A stretch of 64,000 nt of DNA from Tolypothrix campylonemoides VB511288 (GCA_000828075.3 JXCB02000053.1:1-64000), one strand, 5' to 3'; positions 53,190 to 62,865 are shown, counted from the first letter of the stretch. Translations and numbers: made by a program. Notes: generated by a model from the sequence alone, not told the origin.

Positions 53190-53972
53190 TACAAAAATTC
53201 GTGCAGCCAGAGGAACAAAGTTTACCTCGATAGATTCTGTAAATACCAAGTTCAGTTCAAAGTTGTCATTGTGGGAGCACGGAGTGTAGAGCTTTCATAA
53301 TCCCAGCTTTTTCTACTCTCCCTTGAAGCCCTATGCCTACGGCACAGCACTGGAATGTTATGTCGTAAGCGTTACGGACACTTTAAGCGGAGGCGCTACC
53401 GCACGCTTTGCCTTGTCTCACTGCCCTGCAGGAGATACTTTCATACCGAGGTTCTCTGATAGTTGGTGCAAGTGCCGTTCCGCATTTGGAAAGCGTCCGT
53501 AGTTCCTAGGCTTTCCTGTGTTTACCTCACTATGACAAGTTATATTATTAACTGTAAATTGAAATAAGACTACGTGGGCAACCTTTGTGTCGCCTCAAAG
53601 TTCTTATTTAAAAAAGTAATAAATTTATCAAGTAATTCTTGGGGAGAACTCAGAAAATAATAGGTGGAACTAGCAACTCATATTAGTGATACTGATTCTA
53701 AAAATAGTATTAATTTACTCAAAATTAACTATGTCCTTAGATACGGCTTGATAAATTGACATTATTCTCAGTAAAATTAGTAATTTTATTTGAATAATGC
53801 TAATTGTTAATCAGGTTTTTGCACCCAACTAAGGAAAACAATTTAGTTTATGCTAGATAGTAAAAACCATCAAAAAAAGCTAGACTACCCGAATTGTTTC
53901 CCTTAAAATCCGGGTAAAAAGTTAGCGTAATCGTATACATATAATGCTATTTTCTGAATTGCTATTTGTGAT
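53190..53972. other. Intergenic region upstream of mrdA
   Basis: About 780 bp without a gene I can assign. The middle (53270-53530) is more GC-rich. It contains dispersed-repeat fragments (GTAAGCGTTACGGACACTTT, GGCGCTACCGCACGCTTTGC) and a minus-strand open stretch of about 40 codons ending at 53418. The last 400 bp are AT-rich and should contain the mrdA promoter. Confidence 0.45.
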
Positions 53973-55835
53973 ATGACCTTACTGCAACCACCTCAATTAT
54001 CTAACAAAAAAGATACACGTATTGTAGGGCGGGGTTTCCAGCCTTTATTCTTAATCATATTTACCCTATTGATGACAACTGGCATTGGCGCTCGTTTAGT
54101 GTATTTGCAAATTGTTGAAGGACCTAAACTCAGGGAACGAGCACAGGCAAACCGGATTCGGACGATTCCCAAACAACCAGAAAGAGGTAACATTTTTGAC
54201 CGTAATGGCAAATTGTTAGCCACAACTCGCTATCCGCGTTCTGTATATTTGTGGCCAATGGCACACACGAAGCCATCATGGGAGCAAGTTGTCGGTCCGC
54301 GCCTGTCGCAAATTCTCAACATCCCTGTAGAGGAAATGGAAAAGAAATTAGAGGAGGCAGGTTACAACTCTTCTCTCGTGCGGATTGCTCGTGACCTTAG
54401 CGAAGCAGAAATTACAGGATTGAAAGAATACGCCAATGAACTCAAAGACGTAGAAATTCATACAGAAGCTGTACGCTACTACCCACACGGCAAGGAGTTA
54501 GCTCATGTACTCGGTTATACTCGCGAACTGACCCCAAAACAGTTGAAACAAAAGAAACAAGAAGGCTACCGACTCGGAGATGTGATAGGTCAGATGGGGG
54601 TGGAAAAAGGGTATGAAAAGCTGTTGCGCGGTGAATGGGGCGGTCAGCAGGTAGAAGTGGATGGCAAAGGTCGTCCGATACGAGTGTTAGGAGAAAAACA
54701 GGCAACAGCAGGTAATGATATTCGCGTCACAATAGATTTGAATGTGCAAAAAGCAGCTGAAAAAGCTTTGAATGGACGCAATGGGGTTATTGTTGCACTC
54801 GACCCAAATAATGGCGGTGTCTTAGGAATGGTCTCTCACCCCACCTTTGACCCGAATATCTTCTCCAAGCGAAGAGTGTCCACAAAAGATTGGCAAAGCG
54901 TACAAGGCGAAAACCATCCTTTACTCAATCGCGCTGTCAGCAGCGCCTATCCACCCGCCAGTACTTTTAAAATCGTCACTGCGAGTGCTGGACTGGAATC
55001 AGGTAAATTTTCTCCTAACACAGTGCTGCAAACCTACGGTTCTCTCACCGTAGGCGGGGTGACTTTCGGTGAGTGGAACCACTCTGGATTTGGTCCGTTG
55101 GGATTTGCAGGAGCATTGGCTTGGAGTAGTGACACCTTCTTCTACCAAGTTGGAAGGAGAGTGGGTGGTCCGACCTTGATAGAATGGACTCGCAAGTACG
55201 GATTTGGCAAAAAAACTGGCATTGAGTTTGCAAATGAAGAAACAAAAGGTAATGTTCCAGATGAAGCATGGAAGCAGAGAGTATGGAAAATGCCTTGGAC
55301 TGTAGGCGACTCTATCAATATGTCCATTGGTCAAGGCGCTTTGCAAACCACACCACTGCAAGTTGCTGTTATGTTCTCTGTACCTGCAAACGGTGGCTAC
55401 AGAGTCCAACCACACTTGCTCAAAGACCATGAACAAGCAAAAAGCTGGCGCGAATCTTTAAATATGAAGCCAAGCACAATTAAAGTTCTTCGTGACGGAC
55501 TGCGGAAGGTGGTGTCTGAAGGTACGGGTAAGGCGCTAAATGTGCCAACAATTCCTCCAGCATCTGGTAAAAGTGGTACGGCTGAGGCGTGGAAGGGTCG
55601 TGTAAAAGCAAACCACGCATGGTTTGGAGCATATGCTCCTGCGGACAAGCCAGAAATTGTCGTTGTAGCATTTGCTGAACATTCTGGCGGTGGTGGCGGT
55701 AGTGTTGCTGCCCCAATGGTGTTACAAGTGATGGAGGAATATTTCCAAAAGAAATATCCCGGCAAGTATCAGAAAGCTGCTACCGAGAGTTCACAACCAA
55801 AGACTCAGAGTCCAAGAGCCAGGCGGCGAAACTAA
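53973..55835 (+). CDS. mrdA: Penicillin-binding protein 2 (peptidoglycan transpeptidase)
   Basis: The elongation-specific class B transpeptidase, 620 residues. One N-terminal membrane helix (about 25-48) anchors it. The dimerisation domain includes RANRIRTIPKQPERGNIFDR-like sequence (NRIRTIP, RGNIFDRNGKLLA). The transpeptidase domain has the catalytic Ser in STFK (S330), the second motif SSD in AWSSDTFFY, and KSGTAE (533-538). The tail is basic (KTQSPRARRRN). A partial, broken copy of its last 120 codons lies 0.8 kb upstream. No mreBCD or rodA lies within the window. Confidence 0.94.
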   Translation: MTLLQPPQLSNKKDTRIVGRGFQPLFLIIFTLLMTTGIGARLVYLQIVEGPKLRERAQANRIRTIPKQPERGNIFDRNGKLLATTRYPRSVYLWPMAHTKPSWEQVVGPRLSQILNIPVEEMEKKLEEAGYNSSLVRIARDLSEAEITGLKEYANELKDVEIHTEAVRYYPHGKELAHVLGYTRELTPKQLKQKKQEGYRLGDVIGQMGVEKGYEKLLRGEWGGQQVEVDGKGRPIRVLGEKQATAGNDIRVTIDLNVQKAAEKALNGRNGVIVALDPNNGGVLGMVSHPTFDPNIFSKRRVSTKDWQSVQGENHPLLNRAVSSAYPPASTFKIVTASAGLESGKFSPNTVLQTYGSLTVGGVTFGEWNHSGFGPLGFAGALAWSSDTFFYQVGRRVGGPTLIEWTRKYGFGKKTGIEFANEETKGNVPDEAWKQRVWKMPWTVGDSINMSIGQGALQTTPLQVAVMFSVPANGGYRVQPHLLKDHEQAKSWRESLNMKPSTIKVLRDGLRKVVSEGTGKALNVPTIPPASGKSGTAEAWKGRVKANHAWFGAYAPADKPEIVVVAFAEHSGGGGGSVAAPMVLQVMEEYFQKKYPGKYQKAATESSQPKTQSPRARRRN

Positions 55836-55865
55836 TAAAATTGCAAAAGTATCTTCTTTATATAT

Positions 55866-55921
55866 AACCACAGATAAACACAGATGCACACCGATCAATT
55901 ATCTGTGTTCATCTGTGATTT
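55866..55921 (+). repeat. ACCACAGATAAACACAGATG repeat with inverted arm
   Basis: AACCACAGATAAACACAGAT followed by GCACACC faces ATCTGTGTTCATCTGTGATT (about 55900-55920). It is the same unit as at 10745-10775, again directly next to a MITE-like copy. Confidence 0.65.
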
Positions 55922-55960
55922 ATTCTTAAAGATAATTGACTTTTGCAAGAGGTTTAATAA

Positions 55961-56083
55961 GGGATTTCCAAGAAATAAATTATTCATATTGTGGGGTGGG
56001 CGTCCCCGCCCGCTAGTTCATAGGACGAGCGCCAATGCCATCCCACAAGAAAAAGTTGAATATTTTTTTTATTTGGAAGTCCC
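55961..56083. repeat. Palindromic MITE-like element, copy C
   Basis: 123 bp from GGGATTTCCAAGAAATAAAT to TATTTGGAAGTCCC, with an inner palindrome (TGTGGGGTGGGCGTCCCCGC ... GCCAATGCCATCCCACAAG). The length equals copy A, and the ends match copies A and B. TAATA occurs on both sides. Confidence 0.75.
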
Positions 56084-56350
56084 GTAATATCAAATCCGGT
56101 AGCATCTGAATCAAAAAAAACCACAGAGACGCTGAGGGCGCACCAGAGAGCAAGGAGATATCATTCCTATACAAACGGATTTGATATAACTTAGGCTTCT
56201 ACCAACTCCAAGTAATTTTCCCGCTTCGAGGCAAACTAGACAATTGCTTTACGTTAGGATCAACTGACAGTTGGCTCTGATTTGGTGCTCTAGGAACTCC
56301 TGCCTTTGGCACCCACTGGCTTTTGTCAAAGCTGGAACTATATCAAACCA

Positions 56351-57955
56351 CTACGGCTTGACTGTGAGTGCGTAGAACTGATTATTAGGTGATGCGTTTA
56401 GATCGTAGCGCCTGTAGCCGGAGCCCCAATACACCGTACCATTAACCACCGCAGCACCTGCAGCCACTGATCCCCCACTGTTAAATCTCCAGAGAATCTT
56501 ACCAGTCTTTGCATCCAATGCATACATATTATTCGCGCCTTGCCCTGATGCCATCGAGCCAGCATACACCACTCCATTGGCTACCGTCAATGGAGCCTCA
56601 TCCCTCGCACCTGCTGGATCTGCAGTTTGCCAGATAATCTTGCCAGTCGCTGCGTCGAGTGCACTCCATAACCCACCTGTGGTAGTCTCACCCGAGGGCT
56701 GTAGCTTGTACTCTTGGGATTCGGTGTTTAAGTTTCCGACATAAATTTGTTGACCATCCGTGGCTGAACCCCACTGTGCAAACAGCGTGGCACCAGGACC
56801 AACGATTTGGCTCCAGACAACATTGCCAGTATCTGGGTCAAGCGCCCAAAAGATACCACTTTTCTGCACAGCGCCAACTAAATCGCGCGGTTTTCCAGCC
56901 TTCTTAACAGTAAAGAGCATTGGTGCTTGGCTGAAATCATAATCCTCTCCCTCTGGGTCAGGGCAATTCGTCCGATCAAAGCCTGGGATGCAGGCTTGAT
57001 TGAACGCATCGTACCCTTGGAACCTACTCGCCCACTTGATCGCGCCGGTATCGAGATCGAATGCCATAATCGAGTCCAGATGATTGTCAGGGTTGAGGCA
57101 CTGCGACTGATCGCTGGGCGTTGATAAATTAGCAATGCAATCTTTTTCCGCCTGGGGCACATCGTAGTTATTTCCTGTTGCGATGTATACCGAGTTGCGC
57201 TGAGGATCGATTGCTGGTGTGCTACCCCATATTGCTACGCCTGAGTAGCCACCTGGCTGACCACCGTTGTCCGGTATGGTGTAAGTCTTCCACAAAATCT
57301 CTCCAGTGGTCAAATCGACCGCCGTCATGCTGCCACGGAAGGTGCAGCATTTGTAATTTGGATCTGCGCTAGGGTTTCCCTCCTCCAATGAGGCAACCCC
57401 AACGTATATACGGTTGCCATAAATAGCCGGCGACTGAGTGATGATGGCGTCTGGATGATCGTCAAGTTTTGTCTTCCAGATTAGCTCCCCCGTATTTTTG
57501 TTAATTGTCATCAGGAAGGCACCTTCCTGGCTGCCGATAATCAGTTTGTTCCCCTTGACGGCTGGACTTGTACGCGAGACAGCTTTCGAGATACTTGGAT
57601 CGTTAATATAGCTGGCAATGGTATTTGCCCAAATCTGTTCACCCGTCTGTGCATCGATCTTGAACAAGTTACCGCCCCAGTCAGGCAAGTATACAGCTCC
57701 ATCTACTACCGCCGGTGTTGCCGAGATGTCGCCGCCCGTTGTAAAAACCCATTTGGGAGACAATTTAGCCACGTTAGCTGGGCTGAGGTATTCCTCAGTT
57801 GCTTGATAGCGGGTATTGTTTAGGTTCTGACCACCCAACCTCCACTCGCTTTTTATATTGGCACCACTGCCAATTGTCGGTAAAATCACAAGCAATGCCA
57901 CCGTAACGATTACGGCTGCCCATTTCCAAAATGAATTACTTCTAATCACTGTCAT
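56351..57955 (-). CDS. PQQ-type beta-propeller dehydrogenase (polyvinyl-alcohol-dehydrogenase-like)
   Basis: This 534-residue exported protein begins with a signal or anchor helix (about 11-32). The mature part is an eight-bladed-propeller pattern with repeated W-docking motifs (for example GNLFKIDAQTGEQIWA, SALDAATGKIIWQT and YALDAKTGKILWRF). A vicinal disulfide candidate, KCCTF (about residues 201-205), is a feature of quinoprotein alcohol dehydrogenases. It resembles PVA dehydrogenase without the cytochrome c domain. AGAGG is only 2 nt before the first ATG but well placed for the GTG at codon 3, which may be the real start. It would work in the periplasm if PQQ is available. Confidence 0.8.
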   Translation of the reverse strand: MTVIRSNSFWKWAAVIVTVALLVILPTIGSGANIKSEWRLGGQNLNNTRYQATEEYLSPANVAKLSPKWVFTTGGDISATPAVVDGAVYLPDWGGNLFKIDAQTGEQIWANTIASYINDPSISKAVSRTSPAVKGNKLIIGSQEGAFLMTINKNTGELIWKTKLDDHPDAIITQSPAIYGNRIYVGVASLEEGNPSADPNYKCCTFRGSMTAVDLTTGEILWKTYTIPDNGGQPGGYSGVAIWGSTPAIDPQRNSVYIATGNNYDVPQAEKDCIANLSTPSDQSQCLNPDNHLDSIMAFDLDTGAIKWASRFQGYDAFNQACIPGFDRTNCPDPEGEDYDFSQAPMLFTVKKAGKPRDLVGAVQKSGIFWALDPDTGNVVWSQIVGPGATLFAQWGSATDGQQIYVGNLNTESQEYKLQPSGETTTGGLWSALDAATGKIIWQTADPAGARDEAPLTVANGVVYAGSMASGQGANNMYALDAKTGKILWRFNSGGSVAAGAAVVNGTVYWGSGYRRYDLNASPNNQFYALTVKP

Positions 57956-58293
57956 TACCTCTTTTATGATTGCCGAACAGCTATGAATACTACCGCTGTA
58001 GTAATGAATGACTTTTAGTCAGTGTTACCACCTCTTGTATCCCACATTCCCCACCTAAATGAAGAAATTGATGGTATTTTTAACTTATGACACCATCAGT
58101 ATCACAAATAAGAGTACAAGATATTGGCTACTACGGGATAGTGGCAAGCATCATTGACCACAAGTATCATTGACCAGCTGTGTTTGGTAGAACAAATCAA
58201 CCAAATACTAGGAACACATAATTAAGAATTAGCAATGCTATCACTTCTTTTAGACTCGGCTCTAAACTAGCACCTAATTGAGAGGAATAATCC
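57956..58293. other. Divergent intergenic region
   Basis: 338 bp between the divergent quinoprotein and DUF3574 genes. AAGTATCATTGACCA-like direct repeats (ATCATTGACCACAAGTATCA, then TTGACCAGCTG) occur near 58150-58180, but no regulator site is recognised. Confidence 0.4.
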
Positions 58294-59658
58294 TTGGTTA
58301 ATAAAGTAGCTCAGAACATTTTTACTAGAATTTTTCAAATTGTAACCACAGGTGCAATAGTTTCTGTGACTGCCGTGTTTAACACACCAAAAACAGAAGC
58401 TGCAACATTAACTCCACAACTTATTCAGGAGGATTTGTTTTTTGGACGTAATATTGCTGGTGGTGGAGAGGTATCTGATGAGCAATTTCAAGTCTTTGTA
58501 AACAATGTGATTACTCCCCGTTTTCCAGCAGGGTTAACAATTTTTGATGCATCAGGACAGTTTTTAGACAGCACAAGAACTCTTATTAAAGAAAAGTCTA
58601 AAGATGTTCTTCTCTTTACTGAAGACACTTCCCAAAACCAAATAGCCATCAATGATATTGCTCAGGCTTATATCCAAGCATTCAATCAACAAGCTGTTTT
58701 ACGAGTTGCAAATAAAGATAACTTGAAAGTAGGCTTTGGCTTAGAAGAAGATTTATTTCATAACTCACCAGAACCAAAGTTTATTAAAGTAGATTTATTC
58801 TTTGGGCGCAACATTCCTGGCAATGGAGAAGTTTCCCAAGAGCAGTTTCAAGGGTTTATTAACGATGTCATTACCCCGCGCTTTCCAGCAGGATTAACAG
58901 TGTTTGATGCATTTGGTCAGTTTCAAAACAGCACGGGTATGATTGCTAGGGAAAACACCAAAACTGTTAGCCTTCTTCTAGAAGACACGCTCTCAAATGA
59001 ATCCTCTATCAATCAAATCGTCGGGGCATATGTTCAAGAGTTTAATCAAGAAAGTGTCCTGCAAGCTATCAATGAAGGCATCAGAGTTAGTTTTGGTTTA
59101 GAAGAAGACTTGTTTAATAATTCCCCAGAGCCAAAGTTGATTAGAGTAGATTTATTTTTTGGACGCAACATTCCTAGTGGTGAGGAAGTTTCCCAAGAGC
59201 AGTTCCAAGAGTTTATTAACGATGTTATTACCCCACGCTTTCCAGAAGGATTAACAGTTTTTGATGCATCTGGGCAATTCCAAAACAGTACGGGTACTAT
59301 TGTTAACGAACAGACCAAAACTGTTACCCTCCTTTTAGAGGATACCCTAAAAAATGAACTGTTTATCAACGAGATTGTCAGGGCGTACGTCCAACAGTTT
59401 AATCAAGAAAGCGTGTTGCAAGTTGTAGATGAAGATGTACAAGTCACTTTCATCACCGCCACTAAACCGATTTCTGTTCCCGAACCAACTGCTGCTTTAA
59501 GTTTAATTAGCGTAGGTCTTATAGCTGCTCTAGGAGTTTTAAAAACAGAGCTACAAACAAGGAAGAAGAAGTTGAACCAACCTGTAATCCTTCCATCTTT
59601 TAGATTTAAAGCTCAAGTCAACACGGAAAGCAAGAAATCGTACCAAGTTATGCTTTGA
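58294..59658 (+). CDS. Exported triple-DUF3574 protein with PEP-CTERM-like anchor
   Basis: A 454-residue protein starting with TTG at 58294 behind GAGAGGAA. The signal peptide ends near TEAATLT (about 36). Three direct repeats of about 119 residues start near residues 46, 165 and 284. Each has DLFFGRNI-GEVS-EQFQ-F, then VITPRFPxGLTxFDAxGQF, and a helical NQESVLQ end. This is the DUF3574 pattern, normally one copy per protein. Near 395 the sequence VPEPTAALS, a hydrophobic helix and RKKK form a PEP-CTERM-type sorting signal, although about 35 residues follow it. Function is unknown. Confidence 0.82.
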   Translation: MVNKVAQNIFTRIFQIVTTGAIVSVTAVFNTPKTEAATLTPQLIQEDLFFGRNIAGGGEVSDEQFQVFVNNVITPRFPAGLTIFDASGQFLDSTRTLIKEKSKDVLLFTEDTSQNQIAINDIAQAYIQAFNQQAVLRVANKDNLKVGFGLEEDLFHNSPEPKFIKVDLFFGRNIPGNGEVSQEQFQGFINDVITPRFPAGLTVFDAFGQFQNSTGMIARENTKTVSLLLEDTLSNESSINQIVGAYVQEFNQESVLQAINEGIRVSFGLEEDLFNNSPEPKLIRVDLFFGRNIPSGEEVSQEQFQEFINDVITPRFPEGLTVFDASGQFQNSTGTIVNEQTKTVTLLLEDTLKNELFINEIVRAYVQQFNQESVLQVVDEDVQVTFITATKPISVPEPTAALSLISVGLIAALGVLKTELQTRKKKLNQPVILPSFRFKAQVNTESKKSYQVML

Positions 59659-59748
59659 TACTGCGGAATGTGGAGTCTAATCAAGAAGATCAGGAAAATG
59701 AGGGGGGTATTTTCTCCCCTTTGTTCGCTTCTTTCTTTGGCAAAGGAA

Positions 59749-60573
59749 CTACTGAGGCGTTGATTGGATTTGAGCGGGTTTCAAATTTTTAGCTTTGTAA
59801 AAAGTTTCTAAGCTATCGCGATCGCCTACAAAACGCCAGTGCCAAGGTTCATAACTCACACCTTGAACATTGTTTTTAGGAAAAGACATCTCAAAGCTAA
59901 AACGTGCTGCATTTGCCTGTAGCCATTGAAAAGCCTTAGTTTTTTCAAAGTTTGGATTCACATCGGTTGCTGGTGCTGCTCCATCCCCAATATCCACAGC
60001 ATAACCTGTATGATGTTCACTGTGACCGGGGGGAGCGCTAACAGCAGCCCGTTGCGCTGGTGTCTGATTGCGCTGGGCACCAACGGTAAAAAATAACTGT
60101 TCTTGGTCTTTTATAGAGCGAAAACCGGAAATAGGCACCAAAACCACTCCCGCACTCCGCGCTGCTGCTACCATTTCTAGAAACTTTTGGGCGGCTGCTT
60201 TTCGCATTTTGATGCGCCTATCATTAGAAATTGGCTGTAGTTCTGACTCAGGGGCTTCTGTGTAGGAAAAATGCCCCAAAACTATATTATCCTTTGAGGC
60301 GGCTGAATTACCCGCTTTTGATGCAGTTGTAGGAGTTGAACTAAGAGGCGAAGGCTGAGAATCTTTTGCTTTTTTGGGTGCGACTACGAAAAACAAAAAA
60401 CCACTGGCAACGGCTATCAAGACAACTCCCACCACTCCCCCAATGATCAAAACCAACGGGCGAATCCTTACTTTGGGGGCTGCATCAGGAGTATCGCGTA
60501 AAGCTTCTGGAATATCTTCACCAGAAGTAGATGGTGTATCTTGCGGTTTTTCAGAAAACCCAGCATTATCCAA
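59749..60573 (-). CDS. VanY-like D-alanyl-D-alanine carboxypeptidase (M15B)
   Basis: A 274-residue protein with a cytoplasmic tail, one membrane helix (about 37-62, LVLIIGGVVGVVLIAVASGF), a Ser/Pro-rich linker and a periplasmic M15 domain (about 105-260). The domain has GFRSIKDQEQLFF, the zinc motif SEHHTGYAVDIGD (His and Asp ligands) and EPWHWRFVG (catalytic Glu and third-ligand His). It should trim the terminal D-Ala from peptidoglycan peptides. GGAG lies 11 nt before the ATG. It is convergent with the DUF3574 gene. Confidence 0.92.
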   Translation of the reverse strand: MDNAGFSEKPQDTPSTSGEDIPEALRDTPDAAPKVRIRPLVLIIGGVVGVVLIAVASGFLFFVVAPKKAKDSQPSPLSSTPTTASKAGNSAASKDNIVLGHFSYTEAPESELQPISNDRRIKMRKAAAQKFLEMVAAARSAGVVLVPISGFRSIKDQEQLFFTVGAQRNQTPAQRAAVSAPPGHSEHHTGYAVDIGDGAAPATDVNPNFEKTKAFQWLQANAARFSFEMSFPKNNVQGVSYEPWHWRFVGDRDSLETFYKAKNLKPAQIQSTPQ

Positions 60574-60674
60574 GAGTCAACTCCTGCGTTTGTTCAATAT
60601 GCATAACAGATTGTAAACTGGAGAAAAAGAAACGCAATAGGTAAAATTTTGCATCTACATACCTAGGTTTCATT

Positions 60675-61592
60675 TTGACAAACCTCCTAGAACTCTACGT
60701 CAAGTTAGTGTTCCTAGTCCTAGTCGGATACACTATGGGACGCAAACTACCTGCTAGTGTTCCTACCCGTTTAGGGCAATTCTTATTCTGGGTAGGAGTA
60801 CCGATAAGCATTGTAGCTTTTTTACGCAAAGCGGATTTATCAGGACAAATTTGGATGGCAGCGGCGATCGCCCACTTAGCCATTTTACTAGGCGCAGTTT
60901 TCGCTTGGGTAGGAATAAAAGCGCAGGCTCATTTGACAAACACCGTTCCCCACAAATCGACTCAAGGGAGTTTTATCTTAGCGGCAATGGTGGGCAACAC
61001 AGGTTATATTGGTTATCCCGTTACCTTGTCAATAGTTGGTACACAATACTTTGCCTGGGCGCTGTTTTATGATTTACTCGGGACAACACTAGGGGCTTAC
61101 GGACTAGGTGCTGCTCTAGCGGCTCGTTATGGCGGTGGTATTCATACTCATTTACAGGTTGTTAAGGCAATTATCATCAATCCTACTCTATGGAGTTTCG
61201 GGTTTGGGTTACTATTTCGACAGGTAAAAATTCCTGCACCCGTTGAATTTTGGCTAGAGCAAATTGCTTGGAGTGGGGTAGCCTTATCTCTGGTGTTGAT
61301 TGGGATGCGACTAAGTAAACTTACCTCATGGCATAGCTTACCAAGGGCAAGCGTTAGCATAGGCATCAAAATGCTACTCGTCCCTCTGATTTTAGGCAGC
61401 ATTATACCACTTTTTGGTTTAACTGGGACAACAGCAAGGGCGATCGTACTGCAAATGGCGATGCCTCCAGCATTTGCCACATTAGTTCTTGCGGAAACCT
61501 TCAATCTCGATCGCGACCTTGCAGTGACTGCATTGGCTGTGGGGTCGATGTTGTTGCTGGTGACTCTGCCGATTTGGTTGTGGCTGTTTTGA
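60675..61592 (+). CDS. AEC family transporter
   Basis: A 305-residue membrane protein with about ten helices. The AEC (auxin efflux carrier-type) pattern is clear: a first-half helix bundle with GRKLPASVPTRLGQFLFWVG, the conserved AAMVGNTGYIGYPVTLSIVG, and in the second half LVLIGMRLSKL and MAMPPAFATLVLAETFNLD. The start codon is TTG at 60675, with only a weak ribosome-binding site. Bacterial AEC proteins move malate, amino acids or similar small organic acids; the substrate here is unknown. Confidence 0.9.
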   Translation: MTNLLELYVKLVFLVLVGYTMGRKLPASVPTRLGQFLFWVGVPISIVAFLRKADLSGQIWMAAAIAHLAILLGAVFAWVGIKAQAHLTNTVPHKSTQGSFILAAMVGNTGYIGYPVTLSIVGTQYFAWALFYDLLGTTLGAYGLGAALAARYGGGIHTHLQVVKAIIINPTLWSFGFGLLFRQVKIPAPVEFWLEQIAWSGVALSLVLIGMRLSKLTSWHSLPRASVSIGIKMLLVPLILGSIIPLFGLTGTTARAIVLQMAMPPAFATLVLAETFNLDRDLAVTALAVGSMLLLVTLPIWLWLF

Positions 61593-61638
61593 ACTTTTTG
61601 GGTGCCTTGAAAATTCAACTGAACTTTTGCACACAGTC

Positions 61639-62865
61639 CTAACCAGCTGTTCTGACTGCTTGATTAAATGAGGTCACGACAGCCGTCACCAGCATTATGA
61701 CTCCTGCAATGACAAACATCAGCGTGAGATTGATGTCCATTAAAAATCCTGAAGCCGCTTGTGAGAAGGGGTCAAGAGCAACAGCAGTAAAGGTTAGTAA
61801 GCCCATCATGCGTCCTTGCATCTCGGCTACGGTTTGTTGCTGAAGCCAAGCGATCGCAATCACACTGACAAACCCGCCGCCTAATCCCATCAACGCAATG
61901 ACGCTGTATGCCATCCACACTTGCTGCACAAATCCTAGTCCCGCAGTTCCAATACCCAAAGCGTAAGCCAGCAGCACCAATGTTATTCCAGGAGTTTTTA
62001 TAGACTTAATTTGACTTGTAGCAAGTACGCCCAGAAATGCACCAACCCCAAAAGCTGCCTGCATATAACCATAGGTGGTTGCACTGCCTCCAAATCGGAG
62101 TTCCACAAGTTTCGCCACACCCACCACTAAAGGTCCCAAAGTGGCGAGATTTAGCATACCGATAATTAACAGGCTGATGCGGATTGCAGAGTTGCGCCAC
62201 GCATAGCGTACTCCTTCTACAATTTCACTCAATAGCTGTTGAATCGAAGAAGCCGTTGATGGATTTTGTGCATTTTTAGGTTGCCGGATCAGGTAGAGAA
62301 ATAGCCCTCCCAAGGCAAATAGCACTGTGTTTATGGTGAACGCGATCGCTAGCCCAAAAGCACCAATGACAAACCCTGCTGCAGCAGGTCCAATCACGTT
62401 TGTAATTTGCTCTCCGCCCTGCATTAAAGCATTAGCTTTCATCAACAAAGACTTGTCAATCAATCGTGGTAATGCTGACAGCGTTGCTGGATACAAAAAG
62501 GCATCCGAGATGCCAAATATGCCTGCAATGGCAATTAGGTATCCAAGTTGAATGGCGTTAAACCATAATAAAGTAGCAACAATGCCAACTAAAATCGTGT
62601 TGGTAAGAGCAGAGAATGTAGCAATCCGATAAGGTGAAAAACGATCGCTAATCGCTCCCCCAATTAATGTAAGTAATGCGCGTGGAACTGCTGCCGCTAT
62701 GAGAACGGTTCCAATCGCCACGCCCGATCCAATCTTCTGTAGTACGAGCCACGTTAACGCTACAATCCAGAACTGTACGGCACAAAGAATCAGCGATTGT
62801 CCCAGCCACAGCAGGCGAAAGTTAGCAATTTGTAATGGATGCTTCGCCATTTCCTCCTCACTCAT
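61639..62865 (-). CDS. MFS exporter (EntS-like)
   Basis: A 408-residue, twelve-helix major facilitator protein of the drug or siderophore exporter group: FRLLWLGQSLILCAVQFWIV at the start, the A-like motif GGAISDRFSPYRIA (about 70-85), and IGPAAAGFVIGAFG. The likely start is M6 (MAKHPLQI). It lies 128 bp downstream of the small TTG-start gene and P450 on the same strand, so it may export a P450-modified product (inference). Confidence 0.88.
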   Translation of the reverse strand: MSEEEMAKHPLQIANFRLLWLGQSLILCAVQFWIVALTWLVLQKIGSGVAIGTVLIAAAVPRALLTLIGGAISDRFSPYRIATFSALTNTILVGIVATLLWFNAIQLGYLIAIAGIFGISDAFLYPATLSALPRLIDKSLLMKANALMQGGEQITNVIGPAAAGFVIGAFGLAIAFTINTVLFALGGLFLYLIRQPKNAQNPSTASSIQQLLSEIVEGVRYAWRNSAIRISLLIIGMLNLATLGPLVVGVAKLVELRFGGSATTYGYMQAAFGVGAFLGVLATSQIKSIKTPGITLVLLAYALGIGTAGLGFVQQVWMAYSVIALMGLGGGFVSVIAIAWLQQQTVAEMQGRMMGLLTFTAVALDPFSQAASGFLMDINLTLMFVIAGVIMLVTAVVTSFNQAVRTAG

